Assembly: GCA_963975425.1 (NCBI GenBank)
Contig: CAXBGS010000007.1
Span: forward strand, 124,001-188,000
Direction of reading: 5' to 3'
Length of the DNA: 64,000 bases
Source of the DNA: CAXBGS01 sp963975425
GTDB lineage: Bacteria; Planctomycetota; Planctomycetia; Pirellulales; Pirellulaceae
Shown: one piece after another, positions 1 through 9,113 of the stretch
How positions within the stretch are numbered: position 1 is the first letter of the stretch
Layout of the letters: every line of letters starts with the position of its first letter
The notes under the pieces: generated by a model
Seen by the model: the letters and a program-made list of their open reading frames with translations, nothing else
The model's database searches: none
Told to the model about the DNA's origin: nothing
Position numbers and translations under genes: made by a program

Positions 1-317
1 GGGACCTTTCCAAGATCCACATGCGTCAGTTTGATCTTCGCGGGATGCTGTCCGGTGATGATTCCCGCACGCGAAGGAGAGCAAGTCGGGGCAGGCGAGT
101 ACGCCTGGGTAAACGTCATCCCCGCCTCAGCCAACTTGACAAGATTTGGCGTCTCGTAAGGGCTCGGAGCATCGAGATCATTGATCTGAACATCCTGCCA
201 ACCCAAATCGTCGACATAAAAGATGATCACATTGGGGGGCTGCGAAGCCGCCACTGATTGGATCAATCCGAGTAGCAACAGCAAGCAGGATAGAAAAGTG
301 ATTGGCACGTTCTTCAT
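1..317 (-). CDS. Sulfatase, N-terminal part (runs off left edge)
   Basis: Leftward reading frame beginning at ATG 317 and open to base 1. The first ~24 residues are a signal peptide (MKN, a Leu-rich core, then VAAS), so the enzyme is exported. The sulfatase start follows: PNVIIFYVDDLGWQDV with the metal-binding Asp pair, then the CSPSR active-site motif around residue 84, whose Cys would be oxidised to formylglycine by an FGE-type enzyme. This places it in the Cys-type sulfatase family (hydrolysis of sulfate esters, often of algal polysaccharides in planctomycetes). Only about 105 residues lie in the window, so substrate class and C-terminal domains cannot be judged. No partner gene is visible on this side. 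Confidence 0.9.
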   Translation of the reverse strand, partial: MKNVPITFLSCLLLLLGLIQSVAASQPPNVIIFYVDDLGWQDVQINDLDAPSPYETPNLVKLAEAGMTFTQAYSPAPTCSPSRAGIITGQHPAKIKLTHVDLGKV

Positions 318-515
318 GACGCTCTTAGAAAGTTTCAAGGAATATTTTGCGCGGGGAATGCTACAGGATTCGTGAATCGCAGCTTGGGCCCAAAGCGTAG
401 GCTTCATCCGGTCGGTTGGCGACGAGGACAGGGCTCAAATATCGTGAATCCAAGGTATCGTATTCCGACTCGAAACTGATCAGCTTTCGTCGTTGTGTTT
501 TCGGAAGTGATCCAT

Positions 516-3041
516 TCACTCGTAAGCGTCGTCTTCTCGGTTGTTTTCGGAATGCAGATTCGCGATGGTCTGTTGGGTTTGAACTGCGAAGGGATGTGAC
601 CGCGAATCTGGAGCGATTGCGTCCAGGTCGGCAATGGCGGCGGCGATCGCGTCACGCGCGTCGGCCAAGTTGCGCTGCCGTCGATGCGCGTCGGCAAGGC
701 TGCGGTAAAGCAATGCCCGCCAACATCGGTGAGGCATACTGTTGGGTGAGGCATCAACCAGTGACGATTGGATTGAGATCGCTTTGTTCAGCTGTTCTAG
801 CACGAGGACATCCTCGCCTCGCGAGCGAGAAAGGCTTGATAGCTTGTGCAGAACATGGACTTCCGAGACGGCGAATAGTGGTGTCTCTGGATAACTTGTC
901 CGGAGCAGTTGCAGCTCACTGAGCGCCTCGTGTAGTCGCTCGCTGGCTTCGCCGACCGTCTTGCCTGAATTGGCCTGTCGTCTCAAGTTGATGCCGGCGA
1001 GTGTCTCGACTAAAGCAAACCGAACACGGGAATCGTCAGGCGATCTTTCGAGTTGTTTTCGCAGAATTGCGATTGCCGACGCGAATTTCAATTGGCGAGC
1101 CATCGGCCGCTTCGCTCGACGCGACTGCGCAAGATGGATCCGCGATCGAAGCACAGCGGCTTCGCTGGCGTCTCGTTCCATCGGGGCCAATTGATTCAGG
1201 ATTTTCTCGGCCGCTGACAACCGCTCGCGGGCGATTTGCGATTCGCCAAGCGGGCTCGCTGTGTCGCGGCGACGCCGTGTGCGTGGGTCGCCGAGGGAGA
1301 TGTTCGCGTAGGCGAGCTGAAGTCGGTGTCGATCGTCGGGCGCCGAAACTTCATCGACGGTTGCGATCGCCTTTTTAAAGGCTTCCTCGGACTGTTCATA
1401 TTCAAGTTCTAGGGCATAGACTTTGCCGAGGTCATTGTAGACGCGAGCGAGAAGTAATCGATTTTCGTCGCGCGGCAAACCCGCAATGTCGCTTCGCGTT
1501 TGCAATAAATTGATACTGCGATCGAGCGTTGCAATTGATGCATCGCTCTGTCCGAGCTGCAACTGGATTCGGGACAATCGAAGGCTCGCTTCGGCCATCT
1601 GCCATACGATATCGGGCCGCGTCGGCGACTGGTCAGCGAGACGTGCGTAGAGAGGCTGGATGTTTTCTAACACCTTCGCTGCGTGCGGAGAAGGATTCAA
1701 GACAAACGCGGCGGAGTCCACCTCGCCCATATCGCCATACGCCGATGCAGGCATGGACACCACGTCAACCACGCGGTCAAGACTTAGAAGAGCAAGATCG
1801 ACAGTGTGTTCGGACTGTGCGAGCGCTTCGGTCGTTCGCTTGTTGGCGGTGGACGTCATGACAATTCCGATCGATGACGCAATGGTGGCAGCCAGCATCG
1901 ATATCAATGCCAAGCCGATTGCGCCAGCGAGGGCGGGATTGCGACGACACCAACGCACTTGTCTTTGCAATATCGTGATTCGGCGAGCCAGAATCGGCTC
2001 GTCGGCCAAAAAACGCTTCAAGTCATCACGCAGCTCGGAAGCGGCATGATACCGATGTGCAGGATCCGGATTGATTGCTTTTGAAACGATGGTTTGCAGG
2101 TCGATCGCGGTATCGGGACGAACATCTTTCAACGGTTTCACGCGATGCCGTGTCACGGCCTCCATCAGTTGATGTGAATCGGATTCGGAAAACGCGGGGC
2201 TGCCCGCGAGCATTTCATAGATCGTCAGACCCAATCCGTACACGTCGCAGCGTTCATCCGACCGCCCTTGAAAACGCTCGGGGGCCATGTAGCGAGGGCT
2301 TCCACTGAGCACTTGCGTCACGGTCGGATCGTCTTGGGGATTTCTCGCGAGTCCAAAATCAGTCAGTTGAGCAATCCCATTTTCGTCGATCAGGATATTG
2401 GCCGGTTTCACATCACGATGGAGCACGCCACAACCGTGAGCGTATGCGAGTCCATCGGAAATTTGGGCGCCGATTTCAGCAGCGGTACGACAATCAAACG
2501 ACGATCCCTCGGTGGCGATACGTTTATCCAGTGACTCGCCACGAATGAGCTGCATCACAAGATAATGGGTGCCATCGCACTGGCCTGCCCCAAAGATTGG
2601 CACGATGTTGGGATGATGCATCGCCGCAGCGGTGCTCGCTTCGCGACTGAAACTCCGTAACGCATCGTCGTCTAGCAGAGATTGTTTTGGCAGGACCTTG
2701 ATCGCGACGCGGCGCCCGAGTGACTGTTGTTCTGCTTCGTAGACGATTCCCATGCCGCCACGACCGATTTCCCGCACGAGTCGGAAATCACCGAGCTTTT
2801 CGAACACTCGTCCCGCGAGTGTTGCACTCCCGTCGCGTTCGGATTGCTGATCAATTTTGACTTTCTCGACGGACAGTACCAACGGAAAGACTCGCCGGAT
2901 CGATTCGCTCAATTCGGGATGACGACTCGCATATTCATCGACCGTCGGCCGCTCGCCGTTGCGATAGCGAGCCACGAAATCACTGGCAAGGATATCGACG
3001 GTCGCGTAGATGTCGTCGTCCATCGAATCGGATAGTTGCAT
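516..3041 (-). CDS. Membrane Ser/Thr protein kinase with C-terminal TPR-like region
   Basis: A PknB-type kinase of about 841 aa if it starts at ATG 3041 (MQLSDSMDDD); ATG 3023 is equally plausible, and the open frame extends further upstream with Arg-rich non-family sequence. The kinase domain covers roughly residues 80-345: glycine loop GRGGMGIVYE, VAIKVL lysine, catalytic HRDVKPANIL, DFGLA and the GSPRYMAPE substrate loop. One transmembrane helix (about residues 365-385) follows, then a long helical region with weak TPR character. An N-terminal segment of ~80 aa precedes the kinase. It lies downstream of a secreted EF-hand protein and an ECF sigma factor on the same strand, a common planctomycete pairing, so a role in envelope signalling is inferred. 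Target proteins are unknown. Confidence 0.9.
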   Translation of the reverse strand: MQLSDSMDDDIYATVDILASDFVARYRNGERPTVDEYASRHPELSESIRRVFPLVLSVEKVKIDQQSERDGSATLAGRVFEKLGDFRLVREIGRGGMGIVYEAEQQSLGRRVAIKVLPKQSLLDDDALRSFSREASTAAAMHHPNIVPIFGAGQCDGTHYLVMQLIRGESLDKRIATEGSSFDCRTAAEIGAQISDGLAYAHGCGVLHRDVKPANILIDENGIAQLTDFGLARNPQDDPTVTQVLSGSPRYMAPERFQGRSDERCDVYGLGLTIYEMLAGSPAFSESDSHQLMEAVTRHRVKPLKDVRPDTAIDLQTIVSKAINPDPAHRYHAASELRDDLKRFLADEPILARRITILQRQVRWCRRNPALAGAIGLALISMLAATIASSIGIVMTSTANKRTTEALAQSEHTVDLALLSLDRVVDVVSMPASAYGDMGEVDSAAFVLNPSPHAAKVLENIQPLYARLADQSPTRPDIVWQMAEASLRLSRIQLQLGQSDASIATLDRSINLLQTRSDIAGLPRDENRLLLARVYNDLGKVYALELEYEQSEEAFKKAIATVDEVSAPDDRHRLQLAYANISLGDPRTRRRRDTASPLGESQIARERLSAAEKILNQLAPMERDASEAAVLRSRIHLAQSRRAKRPMARQLKFASAIAILRKQLERSPDDSRVRFALVETLAGINLRRQANSGKTVGEASERLHEALSELQLLRTSYPETPLFAVSEVHVLHKLSSLSRSRGEDVLVLEQLNKAISIQSSLVDASPNSMPHRCWRALLYRSLADAHRRQRNLADARDAIAAAIADLDAIAPDSRSHPFAVQTQQTIANLHSENNREDDAYE

Positions 3042-3248
3042 GCCAGGTCGTAAAGAAGTGGGTGTTGGGCGTTGCCTTGAAGCAGCGAACGCGAGCGTAA
3101 CTGCATTCGCCAAACGGTGGGACCGATGCCGCCGTTTGGTAAGTCCGCGGCGCCGGTCATGGCACGACGAATTTTGCCAGCGAGTTATTATTGGCCAATA
3201 TTGTCTTAGGCCATCGCTATCGCAGTCCAACGTTGTCTCGGATCAACA

Positions 3249-5357
3249 TTATCTCGGACCAGGACGCCCGCCTGGCCTCTGTCCCGCCTCTGGCCTCTGC
3301 CCCGCGACTGGCCGGCCTTGGCCTCCCTGCCTCGCGCTGCCACGTCCACCGGGGAAATGACTTCGTCCATTGACCATGCCGGCTGATTTATCTTCTTCCA
3401 GCCATACAGTGAATTCCTGTTGCACTGACTTACACCACCCCTTTTCTTTGTTGCACGCAAAATACTGGATCTTCACCGAGATTGGTTTTTCCGCAGTCCA
3501 GTCCTTTACATCGACCAGGAACTCACGTGGCTCGTTGTCTGATTCGACGTCCAAACGCTTCGAATGCCCCGACGCGGGTGAGACATTCGCACCTTCGGCA
3601 ATGACCTTGTACTCCGGTGGACTGGCTAGATTATTCCAGCTGGCCCCCAGCACCGGATCCTGGCGAAACCCAAGGTACAACTTGCCCGTTCCCGTCTCGA
3701 TCAATTGCTGGTCTGCTTCGGGTCGAAGTTTCACGTACCGGTTGGATTGATTGAAAGTGAACGAACGCAGTGCATCGACGGGATTGCTTTCCCCGCCCGA
3801 CTGGACACGCAGCGGAACCGCTTTACCCTCCACACGAACGCGTTCCAGAAGCATTTCGCTTTTGGACGTGAGGTGCCGCTCGAAACGAGGAAGGTTCAAG
3901 TCTTGCACGGTGGTCAGCGTTTTCGGCTTGCCGACTCGCGTTTCCAGCGACTCGCGAAGACTGGAGCCGCGTCCCCATGAACTGCGATGGACGATTTTGC
4001 CCGACCGGTCGAACACAAACTGCGAATTCGGTGCGAGCACGAAATAGGTTTTCAACGAGTTGTCAATCGGATCAGTCAACCATGGGATTTGGGTCTGCAG
4101 AAGTTCCTTGGCGTGGTCGACTTGAGCGAATCGGTCCTCGATCGAAGACGGTTGTACGAATCCCCAATTCTCTGGGTGTGTCAGAGATTGGTACAGGAAG
4201 TAAAAGTCAACGCCTCGATCTTTAAAGTCGCGAGCGACCGCTTCAATCTCGGGATACGAGTTTCGAAATTCCGGACACGTCAAGCATCCGCCGACGATGA
4301 CGGTGTACTCTGACTGGAAAATGTGATTGACCGGAACCAACTCTCGATCGACGTTGTAAACTTGAAGCTCTTCCGGCAGTCCGGTTCCGATGGGGAATTT
4401 ATCGTTAAATTCCATGTCGCGCGGGCGAACGCGATCGCGTGGTCGGCCACCGGCCGATGCTTGTCCACCTCGCTGGCCCCCGCTTTGTCCCAGACCCTGA
4501 CCCGGACGACCCATCCCCGGATGACCCATTCCTGGGCGGCCCTGCCCCGGACGACCCTGCCCCGGACGACCCTGCCCGGCGCCGCTCTGCCCAGTAGCAC
4601 CCTGTCCGGCACCACGCTGACCACCGACACGGGACCCGGCCTGAGCGGGCATGTTGACGGGCGCTTCGTCAGACGGGTTCAATTGGTTGCGTCGAAATTG
4701 CGACGCCAGTACGAGTTGCTCGGCCGGTTCAAGTGAGCCGTCTTGATCGGCGTCTGCGATCACAAAAGCTTTGTGCATGTGTTCGGGCAACTCGGACTTT
4801 TGGAGTGATCCGTCTTTGTTTTCGTCAAAGGACATGATTTGCTCGGCAAACGCAGCGTCTGCTTGAGCCGGGTCGCCGCCGCGGCCTCCACCCGCAGATC
4901 GCCCGACACCTGCGGGCCGTCCCGGGCCTCCCGAACCGGCAGCTGCGCCAGATCCCGTTTGACGGCTGCCCGGTTGTCCCCCTTGCATTGCGCCGCGCTG
5001 GCCCCCACCACCTTGTCTTTGACGGCCTTGAGATCCTGCTGCTCCCGATAGTCGAAACTCATCGATGGTCAGCTTTCCGTCGTGATTGCGATCGAGCTTT
5101 CGCAGTGCGCCGGCTGCTGAGTCGATCTCTTTCAGCGAAAGTTCGCCATCACCATCGACATCAAAAATGCGAAGCAGTGGGGGAGTCTGTTGTGCGCCTG
5201 GACCACCTATTCCTTGTCCACGACCACCACCAGGACCGCCTCCTTGCCGCCCACCGCCGAAGCCTGCGCGACCTCCGGGGGGCTGAGCCATGACGAGAGA
5301 TTCGCTGAACAACATGGCGAACACGCAGAATACAGTGAGCAAAGATAAAGGCTTCAT
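3249..5357 (-). CDS. Secreted EF-hand protein with deiodinase/thioredoxin-like domain
   Basis: 702 aa. A signal peptide (MKPLSLLTVF...VMAQ) is followed by Gly/Arg/Gln-rich linkers. There are four EF-hand loops of the DxDxDG type: FDVDGDGELS, LDRNHDGKLT, FDENKDGSLQ and ADADQDGSLE. A low-complexity stretch of RPGQG repeats separates these from a globular domain at about residues 315-475. That domain carries GGCLTCPEFR and later VDFYFLYQSLTHPENW, which resemble the iodothyronine-deiodinase family, with Cys in the position of selenocysteine giving a CxxC pair near residues 356-359. The C-terminal ~200 aa contain a beta-rich domain with a second Cys pair (YFACNKEKGWC) and another Gly/Arg-rich tail. 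A calcium-binding periplasmic or surface thiol protein is likely; the reaction is unknown. The neighbouring ECF sigma factor and kinase suggest one regulated unit. Confidence 0.85.
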   Translation of the reverse strand: MKPLSLLTVFCVFAMLFSESLVMAQPPGGRAGFGGGRQGGGPGGGRGQGIGGPGAQQTPPLLRIFDVDGDGELSLKEIDSAAGALRKLDRNHDGKLTIDEFRLSGAAGSQGRQRQGGGGQRGAMQGGQPGSRQTGSGAAAGSGGPGRPAGVGRSAGGGRGGDPAQADAAFAEQIMSFDENKDGSLQKSELPEHMHKAFVIADADQDGSLEPAEQLVLASQFRRNQLNPSDEAPVNMPAQAGSRVGGQRGAGQGATGQSGAGQGRPGQGRPGQGRPGMGHPGMGRPGQGLGQSGGQRGGQASAGGRPRDRVRPRDMEFNDKFPIGTGLPEELQVYNVDRELVPVNHIFQSEYTVIVGGCLTCPEFRNSYPEIEAVARDFKDRGVDFYFLYQSLTHPENWGFVQPSSIEDRFAQVDHAKELLQTQIPWLTDPIDNSLKTYFVLAPNSQFVFDRSGKIVHRSSWGRGSSLRESLETRVGKPKTLTTVQDLNLPRFERHLTSKSEMLLERVRVEGKAVPLRVQSGGESNPVDALRSFTFNQSNRYVKLRPEADQQLIETGTGKLYLGFRQDPVLGASWNNLASPPEYKVIAEGANVSPASGHSKRLDVESDNEPREFLVDVKDWTAEKPISVKIQYFACNKEKGWCKSVQQEFTVWLEEDKSAGMVNGRSHFPGGRGSARQGGQGRPVAGQRPEAGQRPGGRPGPR

Positions 5358-5538
5358 GATTAGTCCCGTGGAAGTTTCGATGGCGAGGATTCATGGCCTT
5401 AAACCCCACCGCGTTGATGCTTCTACCGGAAAAATCCAAATAAGATTTCGGAAAACATTTCGACGCCTCGACATCTTTGTCAATTACAGAGGCGATTCGT
5501 GCAACGCACATTCTGCCGAGCGTAGCAACGGTCAATGC

Positions 5539-6147
5539 TCACAGCTTGTTTAGAACTGATCGCAACCGTTCGAGTGCGCGCACATACCGGATACTGGCCG
5601 CTTTGGGCGTGATACCCAGTTCCAGCGCAACCTCTTGGTTGGTCAGTTCTTCAAAGTGGCGTAGCGCTACCACTTCGCGATCCATGTCACTCATGTCGCC
5701 CAACGCCGACCGAACCTCCGCAATCAATTCCACCTTCACGGCCGCTTGGCTTGGCGATGTGAGGTGAGCAATGAAGCGCTGCGAAAGACATAGCGATGTG
5801 TCGCCCCAGAAGTTTTCCTCATTCGGGTTAGATTCACGCAACGTCGAACGGGATTCCGTGGCCAGATGTCGGCGATGGACACGGCTAAGCGTCTGTCCGG
5901 TGACAAGTCGTAGCCACAAAAATAATGACGGAAATTCGCCATCGATATAGTGATCGAGTCGTTTTTCAGCATCCAGATACACGTCCTGCAAGACATCATC
6001 CGCATCGACGCGGGCGCGAATTTGATCGCTGAGCCGAAAATGAATGATCTGCCACAGGCGAGCGCGATGCCGGGAAAACGCATCAGCGAATAGCGACATG
6101 TCACCCTGTTTCAGTTGCTGCTCGATGATCGCGACGTCGTTATTCAC
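5539..6147 (-). CDS. ECF sigma factor, planctomycete-type sigma-70 family
   Basis: About 202 aa from GTG 6147 (VNNDVAIIEQQLKQGD); the longer upstream frame reads non-family sequence and would run into the divergent sulfatase gene. Region 2 is visible as LFADAFSRHRARLWQIIHFRL and VDADDVLQDVYLDAEKRL, and region 4 as DREVVALRHFEELTNQEVALELGITPKAASIR with the usual helix-turn-helix. No anti-sigma gene sits beside it. In planctomycetes this sigma subfamily is often encoded with a Ser/Thr kinase that replaces the anti-sigma factor, and a kinase lies two genes downstream (start 3041). It is divergent from the sulfatase at 6258 with about 110 bp between starts, so the intervening bases should hold both promoters. 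Confidence 0.88.
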   Translation of the reverse strand: MNNDVAIIEQQLKQGDMSLFADAFSRHRARLWQIIHFRLSDQIRARVDADDVLQDVYLDAEKRLDHYIDGEFPSLFLWLRLVTGQTLSRVHRRHLATESRSTLRESNPNEENFWGDTSLCLSQRFIAHLTSPSQAAVKVELIAEVRSALGDMSDMDREVVALRHFEELTNQEVALELGITPKAASIRYVRALERLRSVLNKL

Positions 6148-6257
6148 AAAAAAGTAGCGTATTGGCTGTAGATGTCTGCAGTCGCTGGGGTTTGATGGTT
6201 CATGAGGTAATTGCACAGTCCATTGTATCCCAGCCATTGTATCCCAGGCCAAACTTG

Positions 6258-9113
6258 ATGAAACCGACACTCACCATGCTTGCCCCCCATCGACTGGCCA
6301 CGAAAGTTGCACAATGCCATCGCGGCATCAATGGATGTCTTGCGCTAGCGGCATTGTTATCCATCCAGGGACTCTCTTTTGGCAGCGATGTTGACAGGCA
6401 AGAGCAGAAAAACATCGTGATCTTGCTAGCCGACGATCTTGGCTGGGGCGACGTTGGATTCCACGGTGGCACCGCCGACACCCCGAATATTGATTCGCTA
6501 GCCAGAGACGGAGTGCGACTGACTCGCTTCTACGCCTATCCGGCGTGCAGCCCTGCACGTGCCGCGATGCTGACAGGCCGATTCCCGCAACGCTATGGAA
6601 TCACCGGGCCCGTGCGACCTCGCGACGAAGGGCTGCCGGCGAGCGAACTGTTGCTGCCCGCTGCGTTTCAAAAAGCCGGCTACGAAACGAGCCTTATTGG
6701 TAAGTGGCACCTGGGCCTCGCGGGTGATGACTTGCACCCCAACCGCCGAGGATTCGATCATTTCTATGGATTTCTCGATGCCTCGATCGATTATTACCGG
6801 CACACCGCGGGTCGCGGGCAGACGGATTGGCAACGCGATGGAATCACCATCGAAGAGGAAGGCTACTCAACTGACTTGTTAGCCAATGAAGCGGTACGCC
6901 AGATCGAGAATCGCCGCTCCAATAAACCGTTCTGTATCGTCGTTTCCTTCAATGCCCCACACTCTCCTTTTCAAGCTCCGAAAAATCTGATCGCAAAGTA
7001 CCAAGGCAAACTGAGCGACCACGAAGTGACGTATGCGGCCATGGTCGATGCGATGGATCAAGCGATCGGACGCATTCTTGACACAATCGATGATCAGCGG
7101 CTTTGTGAAGACACGATTGTTGTTTTCGCATCCGACAACGGTGCGGCGCGTGCAGGTACGAACAAACCGTTTCGCGGACAGAAAAGAGAAGTTTTTGAGG
7201 GCGGGATTCACGTCCCATGCGTCGTTCGTGCACCAGGCTTGTTGAAAGCCGGAACCGAAAACGAACAGCTTAGTGCGATCCACGACCTGTTTCCAACGCT
7301 CGCGGCGGCCACTGGTGTTTCGATTTCTTCGCCCAAACCGCTCGATGGAATTAGCCTCTGGACACAGTTGCGCAACGCCGAATCCACCCCGCGAACGATC
7401 GTGATCGCCGAGAATGATCATGCCATTATTCGCAACGATTGGAAGTTGATTCAATTCGCCGACGGTGGAACCGAGCTTTTTAATTTGCGAACGGATTCGA
7501 TGGAATCCAACAACGTCGTTGAATCAGAACCCAAGGTTGCTTCGCAATTGTTGTCCAAGCTGACTCAGTACCAAGTGATTGTCCAAACGGATGGGCCCGC
7601 CCCAGCGACTGGCGACGGTAGCGACGCTCGCCAAAGTTCCGTTGGTGGCCGACACACGCTTGCCGTTTCGTCCGCCCAAGACATTCAAGAAGGAGAATCA
7701 CTAGCGACGGCAACTCTCACTGGCGACGCCATGTACGGAGTGCTGGGTGATCCTCGCATCGAATCCAATGGACGTGGCATACGCTTGCTTTCCGGCAGAG
7801 ATGTCGACGGCAATGGCACGCTCGCGGGCGAAGCCTCTTTCACCAGCGATGACGTCTCCGCCGAACAGCGCTGGTATCGCTTCTATGTCGCTGGGCTCGC
7901 TCAAGACAATTTCGCCGTCGATCAAGACGATTTGTATTTGAAGGTCGAGTTCTTTTACAGTAACGGCACCGAGTCACTGGACCTGATCAAAGAACGAATC
8001 CACCCACAAGTCTTGCGGGAACGAGAAGACTTCTTCGACAAAGACACCAACGAGAATCTCGGTCACGCGATTTGGCGAACTTATGCGATGGACTTCCGAA
8101 CTCCGTTTCCCGAAGTCGATCGACTGACGTTGAGTGTAGGTTTTGCAAACGGAAAAGGCCAGGAAGGTAAATCCGAGTTCTGGATCAACTCGATGGACAT
8201 CAAGCCCATCGACGCGCCCGCTGGTTACCAAGCAGCCAAGCCGATCAACCAAGACTTCCCGCAACCTGAGGAGTCATCGCTAATCGCCCTTGGCGGTCGC
8301 TGGTATTTCAACCCGAAGAATGGACAGCGACGGGCACCTGTGCAGTTCGACTATACCAATGCCGAACAATTACTTTACAAAGCGGATCGCTACCACGCTC
8401 CGTTCGCTGGCAACATGAGTTCGTGGTTGCGAGCCGGATATCTCGATTTCAATGGTGACGAAGTCGCCAAGGACAAGCACAGGCCTTACGCCGTCATTAT
8501 CAATTTCACCGGCGAGCACCTTGTGATGCGGAGTCGCAATCTGCCAAATCACCCCACGGCAACCTTTCCCGATCGCTGGCGAATGCTCGACGGCAACCCG
8601 TCGTATATCAAAGAACAGGCGAACACTTGGCGCATTCCGTTGCGCCCCGAGCCTAATCCGCGGGCAATCGCGATGGACGAAAAGAACTCCAATCAGGCCT
8701 TGCCAATGGGAGCGATTGGGGTCGCGACCAATGGGGTTATCTTTTTCAACCCCTTTGATCACATCTTTGAAACCGACGCGGTATGGCGACTTGATCGCTG
8801 TTGCGGCCATCCAAGTCCTCGACAGCAGTACCACTACCACAAGTATCCGGTTTGCGTGAAGACGCCTTGGATCGATGAAGGCCAGTCGCACTCGGGCGTG
8901 ATCGGATTTGCATTTGATGGATTCCCCGTCTACGGGCCTTACGAGTCGAAAGGCTTGCTCGCCAAAGACGACCGAAACAATCCACTAAATGATTTCAATC
9001 TTCACGAAGACTCCGATCGTGGTCCCCACTATCACGTCACACCCGGCAAATACCCACACATCATCGGTGGCTACTGGGGAAAGATTGACACGAGCAATCG
9101 CCCCGGTCGGTAG
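6258..9113 (+). CDS. Exported sulfatase fused to a C-terminal YHYH domain
   Basis: About 951 aa from ATG 6258 (MKPTLTMLAPHR); the frame extends to 6162 but the signal peptide (GCLALAALLSIQGLSFGSD) fits the later start. Residues ~50-460 are a Cys-type sulfatase: NIVILLADDLGWGDVGF metal site, CSPAR active-site motif with Cys near residue 97, GKWHLG, and DNGAARAGTN. Residues ~480-700 form a linker with a beta-rich domain. The last ~240 aa match the YHYH domain family: PMGAIGVATNGV, DRCCGHPSP, QYHYHKYPVC, GFAFDGFPVYGP and GPHYHVTPGKYPHIIGGYWG. YHYH proteins are usually separate secreted proteins of unknown role, so the fusion is unusual. Transcribed divergently from the ECF sigma factor. Confidence 0.9.
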   Translation: MKPTLTMLAPHRLATKVAQCHRGINGCLALAALLSIQGLSFGSDVDRQEQKNIVILLADDLGWGDVGFHGGTADTPNIDSLARDGVRLTRFYAYPACSPARAAMLTGRFPQRYGITGPVRPRDEGLPASELLLPAAFQKAGYETSLIGKWHLGLAGDDLHPNRRGFDHFYGFLDASIDYYRHTAGRGQTDWQRDGITIEEEGYSTDLLANEAVRQIENRRSNKPFCIVVSFNAPHSPFQAPKNLIAKYQGKLSDHEVTYAAMVDAMDQAIGRILDTIDDQRLCEDTIVVFASDNGAARAGTNKPFRGQKREVFEGGIHVPCVVRAPGLLKAGTENEQLSAIHDLFPTLAAATGVSISSPKPLDGISLWTQLRNAESTPRTIVIAENDHAIIRNDWKLIQFADGGTELFNLRTDSMESNNVVESEPKVASQLLSKLTQYQVIVQTDGPAPATGDGSDARQSSVGGRHTLAVSSAQDIQEGESLATATLTGDAMYGVLGDPRIESNGRGIRLLSGRDVDGNGTLAGEASFTSDDVSAEQRWYRFYVAGLAQDNFAVDQDDLYLKVEFFYSNGTESLDLIKERIHPQVLREREDFFDKDTNENLGHAIWRTYAMDFRTPFPEVDRLTLSVGFANGKGQEGKSEFWINSMDIKPIDAPAGYQAAKPINQDFPQPEESSLIALGGRWYFNPKNGQRRAPVQFDYTNAEQLLYKADRYHAPFAGNMSSWLRAGYLDFNGDEVAKDKHRPYAVIINFTGEHLVMRSRNLPNHPTATFPDRWRMLDGNPSYIKEQANTWRIPLRPEPNPRAIAMDEKNSNQALPMGAIGVATNGVIFFNPFDHIFETDAVWRLDRCCGHPSPRQQYHYHKYPVCVKTPWIDEGQSHSGVIGFAFDGFPVYGPYESKGLLAKDDRNNPLNDFNLHEDSDRGPHYHVTPGKYPHIIGGYWGKIDTSNRPGR

